Of a stretch of 17,507 nt of DNA, positions 6,354 to 14,700 are shown in pieces. The notes beneath the pieces were generated by a model. That model was not told the origin of the DNA, ran no database searches, and saw only the letters and a list, made by a program, of their open reading frames with translations. Within the stretch, counting starts at the first letter, position 1; each line of letters starts with the position of its first letter. The DNA comes from SCGC-AG-212-J23 sp035762345 (GTDB lineage Bacteria; Pseudomonadota; Gammaproteobacteria; Burkholderiales; SG8-39). A program made the position numbers and the translations under genes. The stretch lies in assembly GCA_035762345.1 (NCBI GenBank), contig DASTPE010000072.1, forward strand, positions 1 to 17,507, given 5' to 3'.

Positions 6354-7997
6354 TTAGGTTTCCGCGAGCACGCGGTGCGCCATCTGGACGCAGATGGCGC
6401 CCTCGCCGACCGCCGAGGCGATGCGCTTCACGTTCCCGGAGCGCACGTCGCCCACGGCGAACACTCCGGGGATGCAGGTTTCCAGCATGTGGGGCGCACG
6501 CTCTAGCGGCCATTGCATGTCCGCCAGGTCCTGCGGCGTGAGCTGCGAGCCGGTGCGTACGAACCCCTTGTCGTCGAGGCAGACGCAGCCTTGCAGCCAG
6601 CCGGTATTGGGCAGCGCGCCGGCCATCAGGAACACATGGGCGATGTTGTGCGTCTGCACGCCACCGGGGCCGCGCCATGCAATGCGCTCGAGTTGCCCAT
6701 TGCCCTCGAGCGAGGCGAGCTGCGTGCGCGTATGCAGCGTGATATTGGGGCTACTCTCGATGCGCCGGATCAGGTAGTCGGACATGCTTTCGGCCAGTCC
6801 CGCCGAGCGCGCCAGCATGTGCACGTGGCGGCAGCCGCTCGCGAGAAACACTGCCGCCTGTCCCGCCGAGTTCCCACCGCCGACTATGACGATTTCCTCG
6901 CCGCGGCAAAGCTTGGCTTCGAGGTGGGTGGCGGCGTAATACACGCCGACGCCTGTGAAACGCCGCAGGTTCTCCAGCTCGGGCTCGCGGTATTGCGCGC
7001 CGGTGGCGATGATCACAGTGCGCGCGCGAGCGGTGCGCCCATCGGCAAGCTCGACGGCATAAGGCCGTGCGTCGCAGCGCAGCCGCGCCGCGTCGGCGGC
7101 CACGATCACGGTCGCGCCGAACTTTTGGGCCTGCACGAATGCCCGGCCGGCGAGCGCCTGCCCGGAGATCCCGGTGGGGAAACCGAGGTAGTTCTCGATC
7201 TTCGAGCTCGAGGCGGCCTGGCCGCCGTACGCCAACGACTCCAGGACGAGCACGCATAGCCCCTCGGAGGCGGCGTAAGTGGCGGCCGAGAGCCCGGCAG
7301 GGCCGGCGCCGACGACGATCACGTCGTGCACGACCGAGAGATCGACCGCCGGGTTCATGTTCAGGTATTCGGCCATGTCGCGCACGCTCGGTCTTCTGAA
7401 CACCCGGCCGCAGTGCCCGATCACCACCGGGATTTCGTTCGGCGTGACGCGGAAGCGCTCGAGCAGCGCCTGGACCTCGGCATCGGCTTCGAGCTCGAGG
7501 CTCACGTGCGGATAGGCGTTGCGGGTGAGGAACTCGCGGAGCCTGAGCGTGGCCCCGCAGGTTCGCGAGCCGACGAGCGTCACCTCGGCGTGCTCCGAGG
7601 CGAGCAGTCCCATGCGGCGGAGGATGAACGCACGCATCATGAGCTCGGAGAGCTCGGCGTCGGTTTGCACCAGCTCGCGCAGCCGCTCGCGGTCGATCGC
7701 GAGCACGGTGCCGCTCTCTCGCGCGCGCAGGAGGGTAAAGCCGCCGACGCCGCGCAGCGTGCTCAGCTCGCCCGAGAAATCCCCCGGCTCGAGCACCGTG
7801 ATCTGCTCATCGCCGTGCTGCACCTCCAGGCTGCCGTCGAGCACCACGAACAGGCTTTGCTGGCGTGCGCCGGGGTGCACGAGCACTTCGCCGGCGCGGG
7901 TCGCGACGCGCGTGCCGAGCGATTCCAGGTGCTCGATGTGCGAAGGGGCGAGCTTCGGAAACATCTGCTCGCGGCGCTTTTCGTAGACCGCGTTCAC
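6354..7997 (-). CDS. Cyclic-nucleotide-binding / thioredoxin-like / FAD-dependent reductase fusion
   Basis: 547 residues. Residues 15-125 are a CNB (cAMP/cGMP-sensor) beta-roll with the phosphate-cassette-like PGDFSGELS (71-79). Residues 138-212 look like a degenerate thioredoxin/glutaredoxin fold (SRTCGAT with only Cys147, and a possible cis-Pro region NEIPVV). Residues 222-547 are a thioredoxin-reductase-like flavoprotein: FAD site VGAGPAG (229-235), NADPH site IVGGGNSAG (371-379) and C-terminal FAVGDVRSG (513-521). At the place of the thioredoxin-reductase CATC redox centre it reads VYYAATH (352-358), so classical dithiol exchange is not possible. The GTG start overlaps the previous stop (GTGA), with GGAGGAGG at 8008-8015. 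Family members fused instead to a receiver domain are known. Likely cytoplasmic; electron acceptor unknown. Confidence 0.88.
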   Translation of the reverse strand: MNAVYEKRREQMFPKLAPSHIEHLESLGTRVATRAGEVLVHPGARQQSLFVVLDGSLEVQHGDEQITVLEPGDFSGELSTLRGVGGFTLLRARESGTVLAIDRERLRELVQTDAELSELMMRAFILRRMGLLASEHAEVTLVGSRTCGATLRLREFLTRNAYPHVSLELEADAEVQALLERFRVTPNEIPVVIGHCGRVFRRPSVRDMAEYLNMNPAVDLSVVHDVIVVGAGPAGLSAATYAASEGLCVLVLESLAYGGQAASSSKIENYLGFPTGISGQALAGRAFVQAQKFGATVIVAADAARLRCDARPYAVELADGRTARARTVIIATGAQYREPELENLRRFTGVGVYYAATHLEAKLCRGEEIVIVGGGNSAGQAAVFLASGCRHVHMLARSAGLAESMSDYLIRRIESSPNITLHTRTQLASLEGNGQLERIAWRGPGGVQTHNIAHVFLMAGALPNTGWLQGCVCLDDKGFVRTGSQLTPQDLADMQWPLERAPHMLETCIPGVFAVGDVRSGNVKRIASAVGEGAICVQMAHRVLAET

Positions 7998-8530
7998 CGG
8001 CGCAGCGCCTCCTCCACGCGCTCGAAGAGATGCTGCAGGCCGAACGAAACGTCCTGGATCGTGCCTTCGACGAAGAACGTCGGGGTACCGCGCACGCCGC
8101 TCGTCTCGCCGCTCTCGATGTGCTCGCGCACCCGCTGCAGGTAGAGCTGCCCGGCCATGTCGGCGTCGTAGCGCGCGATGTCGAGCTCGAGGCGCTCCGC
8201 GTAGGCCCGCAGCTGCGGCAGCTTGAGGTGCGACTGGCTTTCGAACAGGAGATCATGCATCAGCCAGAACTTTCCCTGCGCGCCGGCGGCTTCGGCGGCA
8301 AGCGCCGCCTGCAAGGCATGCGGATGCACGCCCTCGAGCGGGAAGTGCCGGTAGACGAAGCGCACCCGTTCGGCGAATCGGGCCATGAGTATCTTCACCG
8401 CCGGCGCGGCCTGCCTGCAGTTCGGGCATTCGAAGTCGCCGTACTCGACTACCGTGACCGGAGCGCGCGCCGGGCCGAGGATGTGGTCGGCGGCGCCGAC
8501 TGGAGCCGCGAGCTCGAAGGGCTCGCTCAC
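7994..8530 (-). CDS. Cytoplasmic DsbA-like thioredoxin-fold protein
   Basis: 178 residues. VTVVEYGDFECPNCRQAAP carries the CPNC redox centre at Cys35-Cys38, and GTPTFFV (148-154) gives the cis-proline loop. Between them lies the helical insertion expected of the DsbA/FrnE group (HPHALQAALAAEAAGAQGKF, then FWLMHDLLF). There is no signal peptide, so unlike DsbA it should act in the cytoplasm as a dithiol reductant or oxidant. It starts at GTG 8530, overlapping the receiver-gene stop by four bases, and its own stop overlaps the CNB-reductase start the same way. That layout makes it a natural partner of the reductase, which lacks its own CxxC (inference). Confidence 0.88.
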   Translation of the reverse strand: MSEPFELAAPVGAADHILGPARAPVTVVEYGDFECPNCRQAAPAVKILMARFAERVRFVYRHFPLEGVHPHALQAALAAEAAGAQGKFWLMHDLLFESQSHLKLPQLRAYAERLELDIARYDADMAGQLYLQRVREHIESGETSGVRGTPTFFVEGTIQDVSFGLQHLFERVEEALRR

Positions 8531-8901
8531 GAGTGCAGCACCTTGGACAGGCTTGCGGCCAGATCGCGCGCCGACAGGGGCTTCTTCAGCACGTCCTCCG
8601 CGCCCGCCTCGCGGGCGAGGGTTGCGATCCTGCCGCCGACGTAGCCGCTCATCAGCACGATCGGGATGCGGTCGCGCGCCCGGCGCCGCGACAGGACCAT
8701 GATGGGCGCAGCATACACGGCCTCAAGCGACTCGATCACCGGCTGCGCGCCGCGCGGGCTCGGCACGTCGGCGATCACGAGGCTCGGCGGTGCGTCGGCG
8801 GCTGCGCGTACGGCGTAGCCCGCCTCGCCGAGCCAGCGCTCGAGCAGCTCGCGGATCAGGTCATCGGCCTCGTGGATGACGATAAAGCCCTTTCCTCGCA
8901 C
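8527..8901 (-). CDS. Stand-alone response-regulator receiver domain protein
   Basis: The open frame extends to 9153, but receiver homology starts only at the GTG at 8901, which is preceded by AAGGAAAG (8904-8911). That start yields 124 residues, one receiver domain. Acidic pocket E11/D13/D14 (IHEADDLIR), phospho-acceptor Asp45 (LVIADV), Ser85 in IVLMSGY and Lys107 in LKKPLS are all in place, so it should be phosphorylatable. There is no output domain. No histidine kinase lies in the window, so the kinase must be elsewhere. Being first in the operon with the DsbA-like and CNB-reductase genes suggests it acts by protein contact, perhaps replacing the receiver domain that is fused to related reductases in other bacteria (inference). 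Confidence 0.85.
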   Translation of the reverse strand: MRGKGFIVIHEADDLIRELLERWLGEAGYAVRAAADAPPSLVIADVPSPRGAQPVIESLEAVYAAPIMVLSRRRARDRIPIVLMSGYVGGRIATLAREAGAEDVLKKPLSARDLAASLSKVLHS

Positions 8902-9088
8902 GTCTTTCCTTACATTTCTTACAAGACCACATTGGACGGCCCGCCGGGCGCGCCAATGTGAAGGTCCGATGACCCGATATGTCACTTGACACAAATCGCA
9001 ACCGTAACGCCTGTCACCGGATTCGACATCGGAGCGAAGCCGCGCGCGGGAACGATTGCTGCATGAACAAACCATGAAAGGAGCCATC

Positions 9089-9469
9089 ATGAAGTACGCT
9101 GCTCTGCTTGTCGCTGTCGCGCTCGCCGGGTGTTCCGTCATCCAGGGCCGCACGGCCGCCGATTCCGAAGAGATCCTCGCGCAGGCTGGCTTCCAGCGCG
9201 AGCCGCTGGACGGCCCCGGCCTTCCCGCGAGGCAGCTTGTCCAGTCCGGCGCTGGCTACAGCTTCGCCGACCCCGAGTTCTGCAAATGCGTATATGTCGG
9301 CGGCGAGAAGGAGTATGCCGAGCTTCAACGACTGCGCGCCGCGCGCACCGCGGACCGCAGCTGGGCCCTGCAGCACTCAGGGTACGGAAACACCTGGTCG
9401 CCGATCGTGACCGGGGCTTGGAACCCCCAGGGGCTCGATGTCATCAGGGCGCCGGTGGCCGCGAAATAG
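9089..9469 (+). CDS. Small hypothetical lipoprotein
   Basis: The ATG at 9089 has AAAGGAG at 9077-9083; earlier in-frame starts lack support. 126 residues with a lipoprotein signal: KYAALLVAVALAGC, lipobox LAGC, Cys15 as the acylation site, then Ser16, so outer-membrane sorting is likely. The mature part includes EEILAQAGFQREPLD, a CxC pair in FCKCVYVGG (C-K-C, possible metal or disulfide site), YAELQRLRAAR and a WSPIVTGAWNP tail. I recognise no enzymatic domain; it resembles small envelope lipoproteins of unknown role in betaproteobacteria. It is monocistronic: a strong hairpin terminator overlaps its stop codon. Confidence 0.78.
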   Translation: MKYAALLVAVALAGCSVIQGRTAADSEEILAQAGFQREPLDGPGLPARQLVQSGAGYSFADPEFCKCVYVGGEKEYAELQRLRAARTADRSWALQHSGYGNTWSPIVTGAWNPQGLDVIRAPVAAK

Positions 9470-9480
9470 CGCGGCCTTTT
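9457..9480 (+). terminator. Rho-independent terminator with the stop codon in its loop
   Basis: Perfect 7-bp stem GGCCGCG (9457-9463) / CGCGGCC (9470-9476), loop AAATAG and a following TTTT. The lipoprotein's TAG stop (9467-9469) lies inside the loop, so the terminator uses the last coding codons as its left arm. Confidence 0.8.
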
Positions 9481-9584
9481 GTGACCACTGACGTCGAAAT
9501 CGTTCGCTAAGCACAAGTTTCAGCTGTAACGCGCCGGACGCGCGTTGTAGTACCTCGCGCACACGCATGCGCGATGCTGGCCTC

Positions 9585-10172
9585 ATGCGAACCGTCGCGA
9601 TAGCAGTCTTCGTCTTCTGCCTCGGCTGGATGCAGCCCGCCCGCGCAGTCGACGTCGATATCGATCGGTCGCTCATCTTGGTGGCGGCCCCCGAGCTGTA
9701 CGACCCGCTGTACGGCGCCGCTGTGCTGGTCGTTACGCCGATCGGCGGCGACGAGCACGTCGGGTTTATCGTCAACCGGCCGACCACAACGAGGCTCGAG
9801 AACCTGTTTCCAGAGCACGCGCCTTCGCGCAAGGTGGTCGACCCGATCTATCTCGGCGGGCCGGTCGAGCCCGGCGTGATCTTCGCGCTCGTGCAGCGCA
9901 AGAGCAGCCCGGGCGAGCATTCGATCGAAATGGCGCCCGGCCTTTACGCCGCTTACGAAGGCGCGGTGGTGGAAGGCATCATCCGATCCGATCCGCAGCA
10001 CGCGCGCTTTATGGCGGGCCTCGTCGCCTGGAGAACGGGTGAGCTACGCGAGGAGATCCAGCGCGGCGCCTGGTACGTGCTCGAGCCCGATGCGGCGCTC
10101 GTCATGCGCAAGCCCGAGGGCCTCTGGGAAGAGCTTGTCCGCCGCTCGCAAAGCATCCGGAACGCTATCTGA
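9585..10172 (+). CDS. YqgE/AlgH-family protein with a signal peptide
   Basis: 195 residues from the ATG at 9585; an ATG at 9567 would add six residues. Neither has a good ribosome binding site, but 9585 starts directly at a Sec signal (RTVAIAVFVFCLG, cleavage near PARA). The mature part is a complete YqgE/AlgH (DUF179) domain: LILVAAPELYDPLYGAAVLV, GFIVNRPT, LFPE, PIYLGGPVEPG and the C-terminal GWYVL-like GAWYVLEPD. Most YqgE/AlgH proteins are cytoplasmic and lack a signal peptide, so this exported form is notable. AlgH has been linked to alginate regulation in Pseudomonas, but the biochemical role of the family is unsettled. Its 3' end overlaps the opposite-strand GNAT remnant by 8 bases. 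Confidence 0.88.
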   Translation: MRTVAIAVFVFCLGWMQPARAVDVDIDRSLILVAAPELYDPLYGAAVLVVTPIGGDEHVGFIVNRPTTTRLENLFPEHAPSRKVVDPIYLGGPVEPGVIFALVQRKSSPGEHSIEMAPGLYAAYEGAVVEGIIRSDPQHARFMAGLVAWRTGELREEIQRGAWYVLEPDAALVMRKPEGLWEELVRRSQSIRNAI

Positions 10173-10417
10173 TCGAGCTGAAGTCGAGGGACATGAAGAC
10201 GTTGTTGGGATCATGCGCGTATTCGCCGAACGGCGGGCACTCGACGAATCCGACGCTGCGATAGAGCGCACGCGCCGGCTCAAAGTAGGGCCACGATCGG
10301 GTGTCGAGGCTCGACCGCGACATCCCGGTACCGTCGCGGCGCGGGGCAGTCGCCAGGTGACGTTTCGAGCAGGCTGCGCACGCGCGGATCGTCGAGGTCT
10401 CCGGGAAGAATCTTCAT
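10165..10417 (-). pseudogene. GNAT N-acetyltransferase with an internal deletion and frameshift
   Basis: Two pieces of one gene are visible on the minus strand. The ATG at 10417 gives MKILPGDLDDPRVRSLLETS, the recognisable N-terminus of a small GNAT acetyltransferase group. In a different frame, ending at TAG 10165-10167, comes SLDTRSWPYFEPARALYRSV followed by GFVECPPFGEYAHDPNNVFM, the equally typical C-terminus with the 'ALYR-GF' acetyl-CoA-side motif. Roughly 80-90 central residues, including the RRxGxG/A acetyl-CoA loop, are missing and the pieces are out of frame, so no active enzyme can be made. Intact homologues are about 150 residues. The reading frame from the ATG runs on into unrelated sequence. 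Confidence 0.8.
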
Positions 10418-10463
10418 CGGGAATGCTCCAGCGAGCATCAGGCAATCTAGGCGAAGGCGTCGC

Positions 10464-10477
10464 GTTACGGCTGTAAC
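10464..10477. promoter_or_regulatory. Inverted repeat upstream of the efflux operon
   Basis: GTTAC-ggct-GTAAC, a 5-bp dyad 72 bases before the adaptor start codon. It is the kind of site a TetR-, MarR- or LysR-type efflux regulator could use, but no regulator gene is adjacent. Weak evidence on its own. Confidence 0.3.
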
Positions 10478-10521
10478 AGGCGAGCCGCACGCCGTAGCCG
10501 CGCCGTCGCAGGTGGGGCCGA

Positions 10522-10540
10522 TCCTGTCGCTCGGACAGGA
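10522..10540 (+). promoter_or_regulatory. Hairpin/palindrome overlapping the adaptor-gene ribosome binding site
   Basis: A perfect 7-bp inverted repeat TCCTGTC-gctcg-GACAGGA. Its right arm covers the first four bases of the Shine-Dalgarno AGGAGG (10537-10542) of the efflux adaptor gene. In mRNA it could mask the ribosome binding site; as DNA it could be an operator dyad. Confidence 0.45.
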
Positions 10541-10548
10541 GGCTGTAT

Positions 10549-11700
10549 ATGAAACGCATTCCAATCGTGGTGGCGACACTCGCCGCCGTAGCCGTGCTCT
10601 CGGGCGGTGCGCTCTACCTGCGTTCCTCGAGCGCCCAGCCCAAACTCGCAGCAGCCGCGCCGCAAGCTATGCCCGTGGCGGTCGCGGTCATCGACCAGCA
10701 GGAAGTGCTCACCTGGGACGAGTTCTCGGGCCGGCTCGAGGCCGTGGAGCGCGTCGACGTGCGCTCGCGCGTCGCCGGGCAGGTGAAATCGGCGCATTTC
10801 ACCGAAGGCGCGCTGGTGAAGCGCGGGGACCTCCTCGTCACCATAGATCCTGACCCGTACGCCGCGGAAGTCGACCGCGCGCACGCGCAGGTCGTCGCGG
10901 CGCAGGCGCGCGTCAACTACACAAAGAGCGAGCGCGAGCGAGCGCAGCGGCTGTGGGACGAGAGCGCGATCGCGCAGCGCGAGTTGGATGAGCGCGTGAA
11001 CGCGGCGCAGGAGGCAGAGGCGAATCTGCGAGCGGCGCAGGCTGCCCTCACTTCCGCGAAACTCAATCTTTCTTATACCCAAGTGCGCGCGCCTGTAGCC
11101 GGCCGCGTCGGCAAGCTCGAGGTCACCGTCGGCAATTTGGTTGCGGCCGGACCCGGCGCGCCGGTGCTCACCACGCTGGTGTCGGTCAATCCGATCTACG
11201 CGAGCTTCGATGCCGACGAGCATGTGGTCTTCCGGGCTCTTCAGGACGGCCAGAAGGCCATCACCGTCGAAGCCGAGACCGTAACCAACGGCGGCAGGCA
11301 ATTGCGCGGGCGGCTGCAGCTCATCGATAACCAGGTCAATACGCGAAGCGGCACGGTGCGCGCGCGCGCGGTGTTCGACAACAAGGACGGCAGCCTGATT
11401 CCGGGCCAGTTCGTGAAGATCCGAATGGGCCGGGCGAAAGCCGAGCCGGCGCTGCTCGTGAGCGAGCGCGCGATCGGCACCGATCAGGACAAGCGCTTCG
11501 TGTTCGTAGTCGGGCCCGACGACAAGGCGATCTGGCGCCAGGTCACGCTCGGCGGCACGGCGAATGGCCAGCGCATCGTCACCTCGGGCCTCGAGGCGGG
11601 CGAGCGCATCGTCGTCAATGGCCTGCAGCGCGTGCGGCCGGGCGCGCAACTCGCGCCCCAGCCGGCTCAGCCGGCGGGTGCCCCCGGGGAGGCGAAGTGA
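10549..11700 (+). CDS. RND efflux periplasmic adaptor (membrane fusion protein), MexE/OqxA-like
   Basis: 383 residues, ATG with AGGAGG six bases upstream. Residues 5-24 form an N-terminal membrane anchor without a lipobox cysteine. In order: beta-barrel/lipoyl entry FSGRLEAVERVDVRSRVAGQ, lipoyl half GALVKRGDLLVTIDPDPY (about 88-105), a coiled-coil hairpin (AHAQVVAAQARVNYTKSER to EANLRAAQAALTSAKLNL), second lipoyl half YTQVRAPVAGRVGKLEVTVG, then barrel and membrane-proximal domains. This is the HlyD/AcrA architecture, and the motif wording is closest to MexE/OqxA-type adaptors. It bridges the inner-membrane pump and outer-membrane channel. Its TGA overlaps the GTG start of the pump gene. Exported compounds cannot be predicted. 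Confidence 0.93.
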   Translation: MKRIPIVVATLAAVAVLSGGALYLRSSSAQPKLAAAAPQAMPVAVAVIDQQEVLTWDEFSGRLEAVERVDVRSRVAGQVKSAHFTEGALVKRGDLLVTIDPDPYAAEVDRAHAQVVAAQARVNYTKSERERAQRLWDESAIAQRELDERVNAAQEAEANLRAAQAALTSAKLNLSYTQVRAPVAGRVGKLEVTVGNLVAAGPGAPVLTTLVSVNPIYASFDADEHVVFRALQDGQKAITVEAETVTNGGRQLRGRLQLIDNQVNTRSGTVRARAVFDNKDGSLIPGQFVKIRMGRAKAEPALLVSERAIGTDQDKRFVFVVGPDDKAIWRQVTLGGTANGQRIVTSGLEAGERIVVNGLQRVRPGAQLAPQPAQPAGAPGEAK

Positions 11701-14700
11701 ACCTTTCCAGGTTCTTCATCGACCGCCCGATCTTCGCGGGCGTGCTCTCCGTCCTGATCCTGCTCGCCGGAGCGATCTCGATCGGCCTGCTGCCGATCGC
11801 CGAATACCCCGAGGTGGTGCCGCCCTCGGTCGTGGTGCGCGCGAACTACCCGGGCGCGAGCCCGCGGGTGATCGCCGAGACGGTGGCGACACCGCTTGAA
11901 GAGCAGATCAACGGCGTCGAGAACATGCTCTACATGTCGAGCCAGGCGACCACCGATGGCCGCATGACGCTCACGGTCACCTTCAAGATCGGCACCAACC
12001 CGGATCTCGCGCAGCAGCTCGTGCAGAACCGCGTGCAGCAGGCCGAACCGCGCCTGCCCGAAGAAGTGCGCCGCCTCGGCGTCACCACGGTGAAGAGCGC
12101 AGTGGACCTCACCATGGTGGTGCACCTCGTGTCGCCGGCCGAGCGCTACGACATGACCTACCTGCGCAATTACGCGCTCATCAACGTGCGCGACCGCCTG
12201 GCGCGCATCGAGGGCGTGGGCCAGGTGCTGATGTGGGGCAGCGGCGACTACGCGATGCGCGTCTGGCTCGATCCGCGCAAGGTGGCCGAGCGCAACCTTT
12301 CGGCGGGCGACATCGTGCGCGCCATCCGCCAGGAGAACGTGCAGGCCGCGGCCGGCGTGATCGGCGCCTCGCCCTCGCCGGATCGCATTGACCTGCAGCT
12401 CTCGGTCAACGCCCAGGGCAGACTGCAGACCGAAGAAGAATTCGGCGACATCATCGTCAAGAGCGAGGGTAATGCCGTGACCCGGCTGCGCGACGTCGCG
12501 CGCATCGAGCTCGGCGCCGCCGAGTACGCGCTGCGCTCGCTCCTCGACAACAAGCCCGCGGTGGCGATCGGCATCTTCGCCGCGCCCAACTCAAACGCGA
12601 TCCAGATTTCCGACAACGTGCGCCGCACGATGGCCGAGATCAAGCGCACGATGCCCGAGGACGCGGACTACGAGATCGTCTACGACCCCACGCAGTTCGT
12701 GCGCGCCTCGATCAAGGCGGTGATCCGCACGCTGCTGGAGGCCACCGCGCTGGTGGTGCTGGTGGTGATCCTGTTCCTCCAGACCTGGCGCGCGTCGATC
12801 ATCCCGCTCGTGGCGGTGCCGGTATCGATCGTCGGCACGTTCTCGCTGCTGTACCTCTTCGGCTTTTCGATCAATGCGCTGAGCTTGTTCGGCTTGGTCC
12901 TGGCCATCGGCATCGTGGTCGACGACGCGATCGTCGTGGTCGAGAACGTCGAGCGCAATATCGCCGAGGGACGCCCGCCGCGCGAGGCGACCTATCAGGC
13001 GATGAAGGAGGTCACCAACCCGATCATCGCCATCGCGCTCGTGCTCGTGGCGGTATTCGTGCCGCTCGCCTTTATCAGCGGCCTGTCGGGCCAGTTCTAC
13101 AGGCAGTTCGCGCTGACGATCGCGATCTCGACCGTGATCTCGGCGATCAACTCGCTCACGCTGTCACCCGCGCTCGCGGCCTTGCTTCTCAAGCCCCATC
13201 AAGAAAAGAAGAACTGGTTCTTCCGCGGCTTCAACAAGTACTTCGGCGCCGCTGCAGCGGCCTACAGCCGCAGCGTCGGCGGCGTGCTGTCGCGCAAGTC
13301 GCTGATGATGGGCGTTTACATCGCTCTTCTTTTGGTAACCGGAGTTCTTTTCAGGGCTGTGCCAGACGGCTTCGTGCCGCAGCAGGACAAGCAGTACCTG
13401 ATCGGCTTCGCGCAGCTACCCGACGGCGCCACGCTCGACCGCACCGAGGACGTGATGCGGCGCATGGGCGAGATCATGATGAAGCAGCCCGGCGTCGAGA
13501 ACGCGGTCGGCTTCCCGGGGCTTTCGATCAACGGCTTCACCAACAGCTCGAACTCCGGGATCGTGTTCGCCGCGCTCAAGTCCTTCGATGAAAGGAAGCA
13601 TCCGAGTCTTTCGGGCGGAGCGATTGCGGGGCAGCTCAACAAGCAGTTCGCTGCAATCCAGGACGCGTTCATCGTCATCTTCCCTCCGCCCCCGGTGCAG
13701 GGCCTCGGCACGACCGGCGGCTTCAAGCTGTACTTTGAAGACCGCGCGTCGCTCGGCTACCAGGCGCTCGATCAGGCGACCAAAGCGTTCCTCGCCAAGG
13801 CGTATCAGACGCCCGAGCTCGCGGGACTGTTCTCGACCTACCAGGTCAACGTGCCGCAGCTCTACGCCGACATCGACCGCACCAAGGCGCGCCAGCTCGG
13901 CGTGCCGGTGACCGAGGTGTTCGACACGATGCAGATCTACCTCGGCAGCCTGTACGTGAACGACTTCAACAAGTTCGGTCGCACCTACTCGGTGCGCGTG
14001 CAGGCCGACGGACAGTATCGCGCGCGCGCCGAGGACATCGGGCTTCTTAAGGTACGCTCGAACACGGGCGAGATGGTACCGCTCTCGGCGCTCATGAACG
14101 TGCGGCCAGCGGCCGGGCCCGAGCGCGCGATCCGGTACAACGGTTTCCTCGCCGCCGATATCAGCGGGCGCAACGCCCCTGGCTTCTCGTCGGGCCAGGC
14201 GCAGGACGCGGTCGAGCGCATCGCGGCCGAGACGCTCCCGCCGGGCATCAGCTACGAGTGGACCGAGATCACCTACCAGGAGATCCTCGCCGGCAACTCG
14301 GCGATCTGGATCTACCCGCTCGCGATCTTCCTCGTGTTCCTGGTGCTCGCCGCGCTCTACGAGAGCCTCGCGCTGCCGCTCGCCATCATCCTCATCGTGC
14401 CGCTCTCGCTCGGCGCCGCGCTCACGGGCGTGTGGCTCACCCACGGCGACAACAACATCTTCACCCAGATCGGCTTCATGGTGCTTGTCGGCCTGGCGGC
14501 GAAGAACGCGATCCTGATCGTGGAGTTCGCGCGCGAGCTGGAGTTCGCCGGGCGTACGCCGGTGCAGGCGGCGATCGAGGCGAGCCGGCTGCGGCTGCGG
14601 CCGATCATCATGACCTCGATCGCTTTCATCATGGGCGTGGTGCCGCTCGCTTTCTCGGTCGGCGCCGGCGCCGAGATGCGCCAGGCGATGGGCGTCGCGG

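Noticed and set aside
8986..9009. TTGACA resembling a -35 box upstream of the lipoprotein gene
   Set aside because: No acceptable -10 hexamer at 16-18 bases downstream; the 8902-9088 gap must contain promoters but I could not place one.
8902..9153. Upstream extension of the receiver-protein frame to 9153
   Set aside because: The extra 84 residues have no domain, are basic and Cys-rich like translated intergenic DNA, and a GTG with a good ribosome binding site lies at 8901.
10465..11649. 394-codon minus-strand frame opposite the adaptor gene
   Set aside because: Arg/His/Ala-rich antisense product without a ribosome binding site or domain; explained by the adaptor gene.
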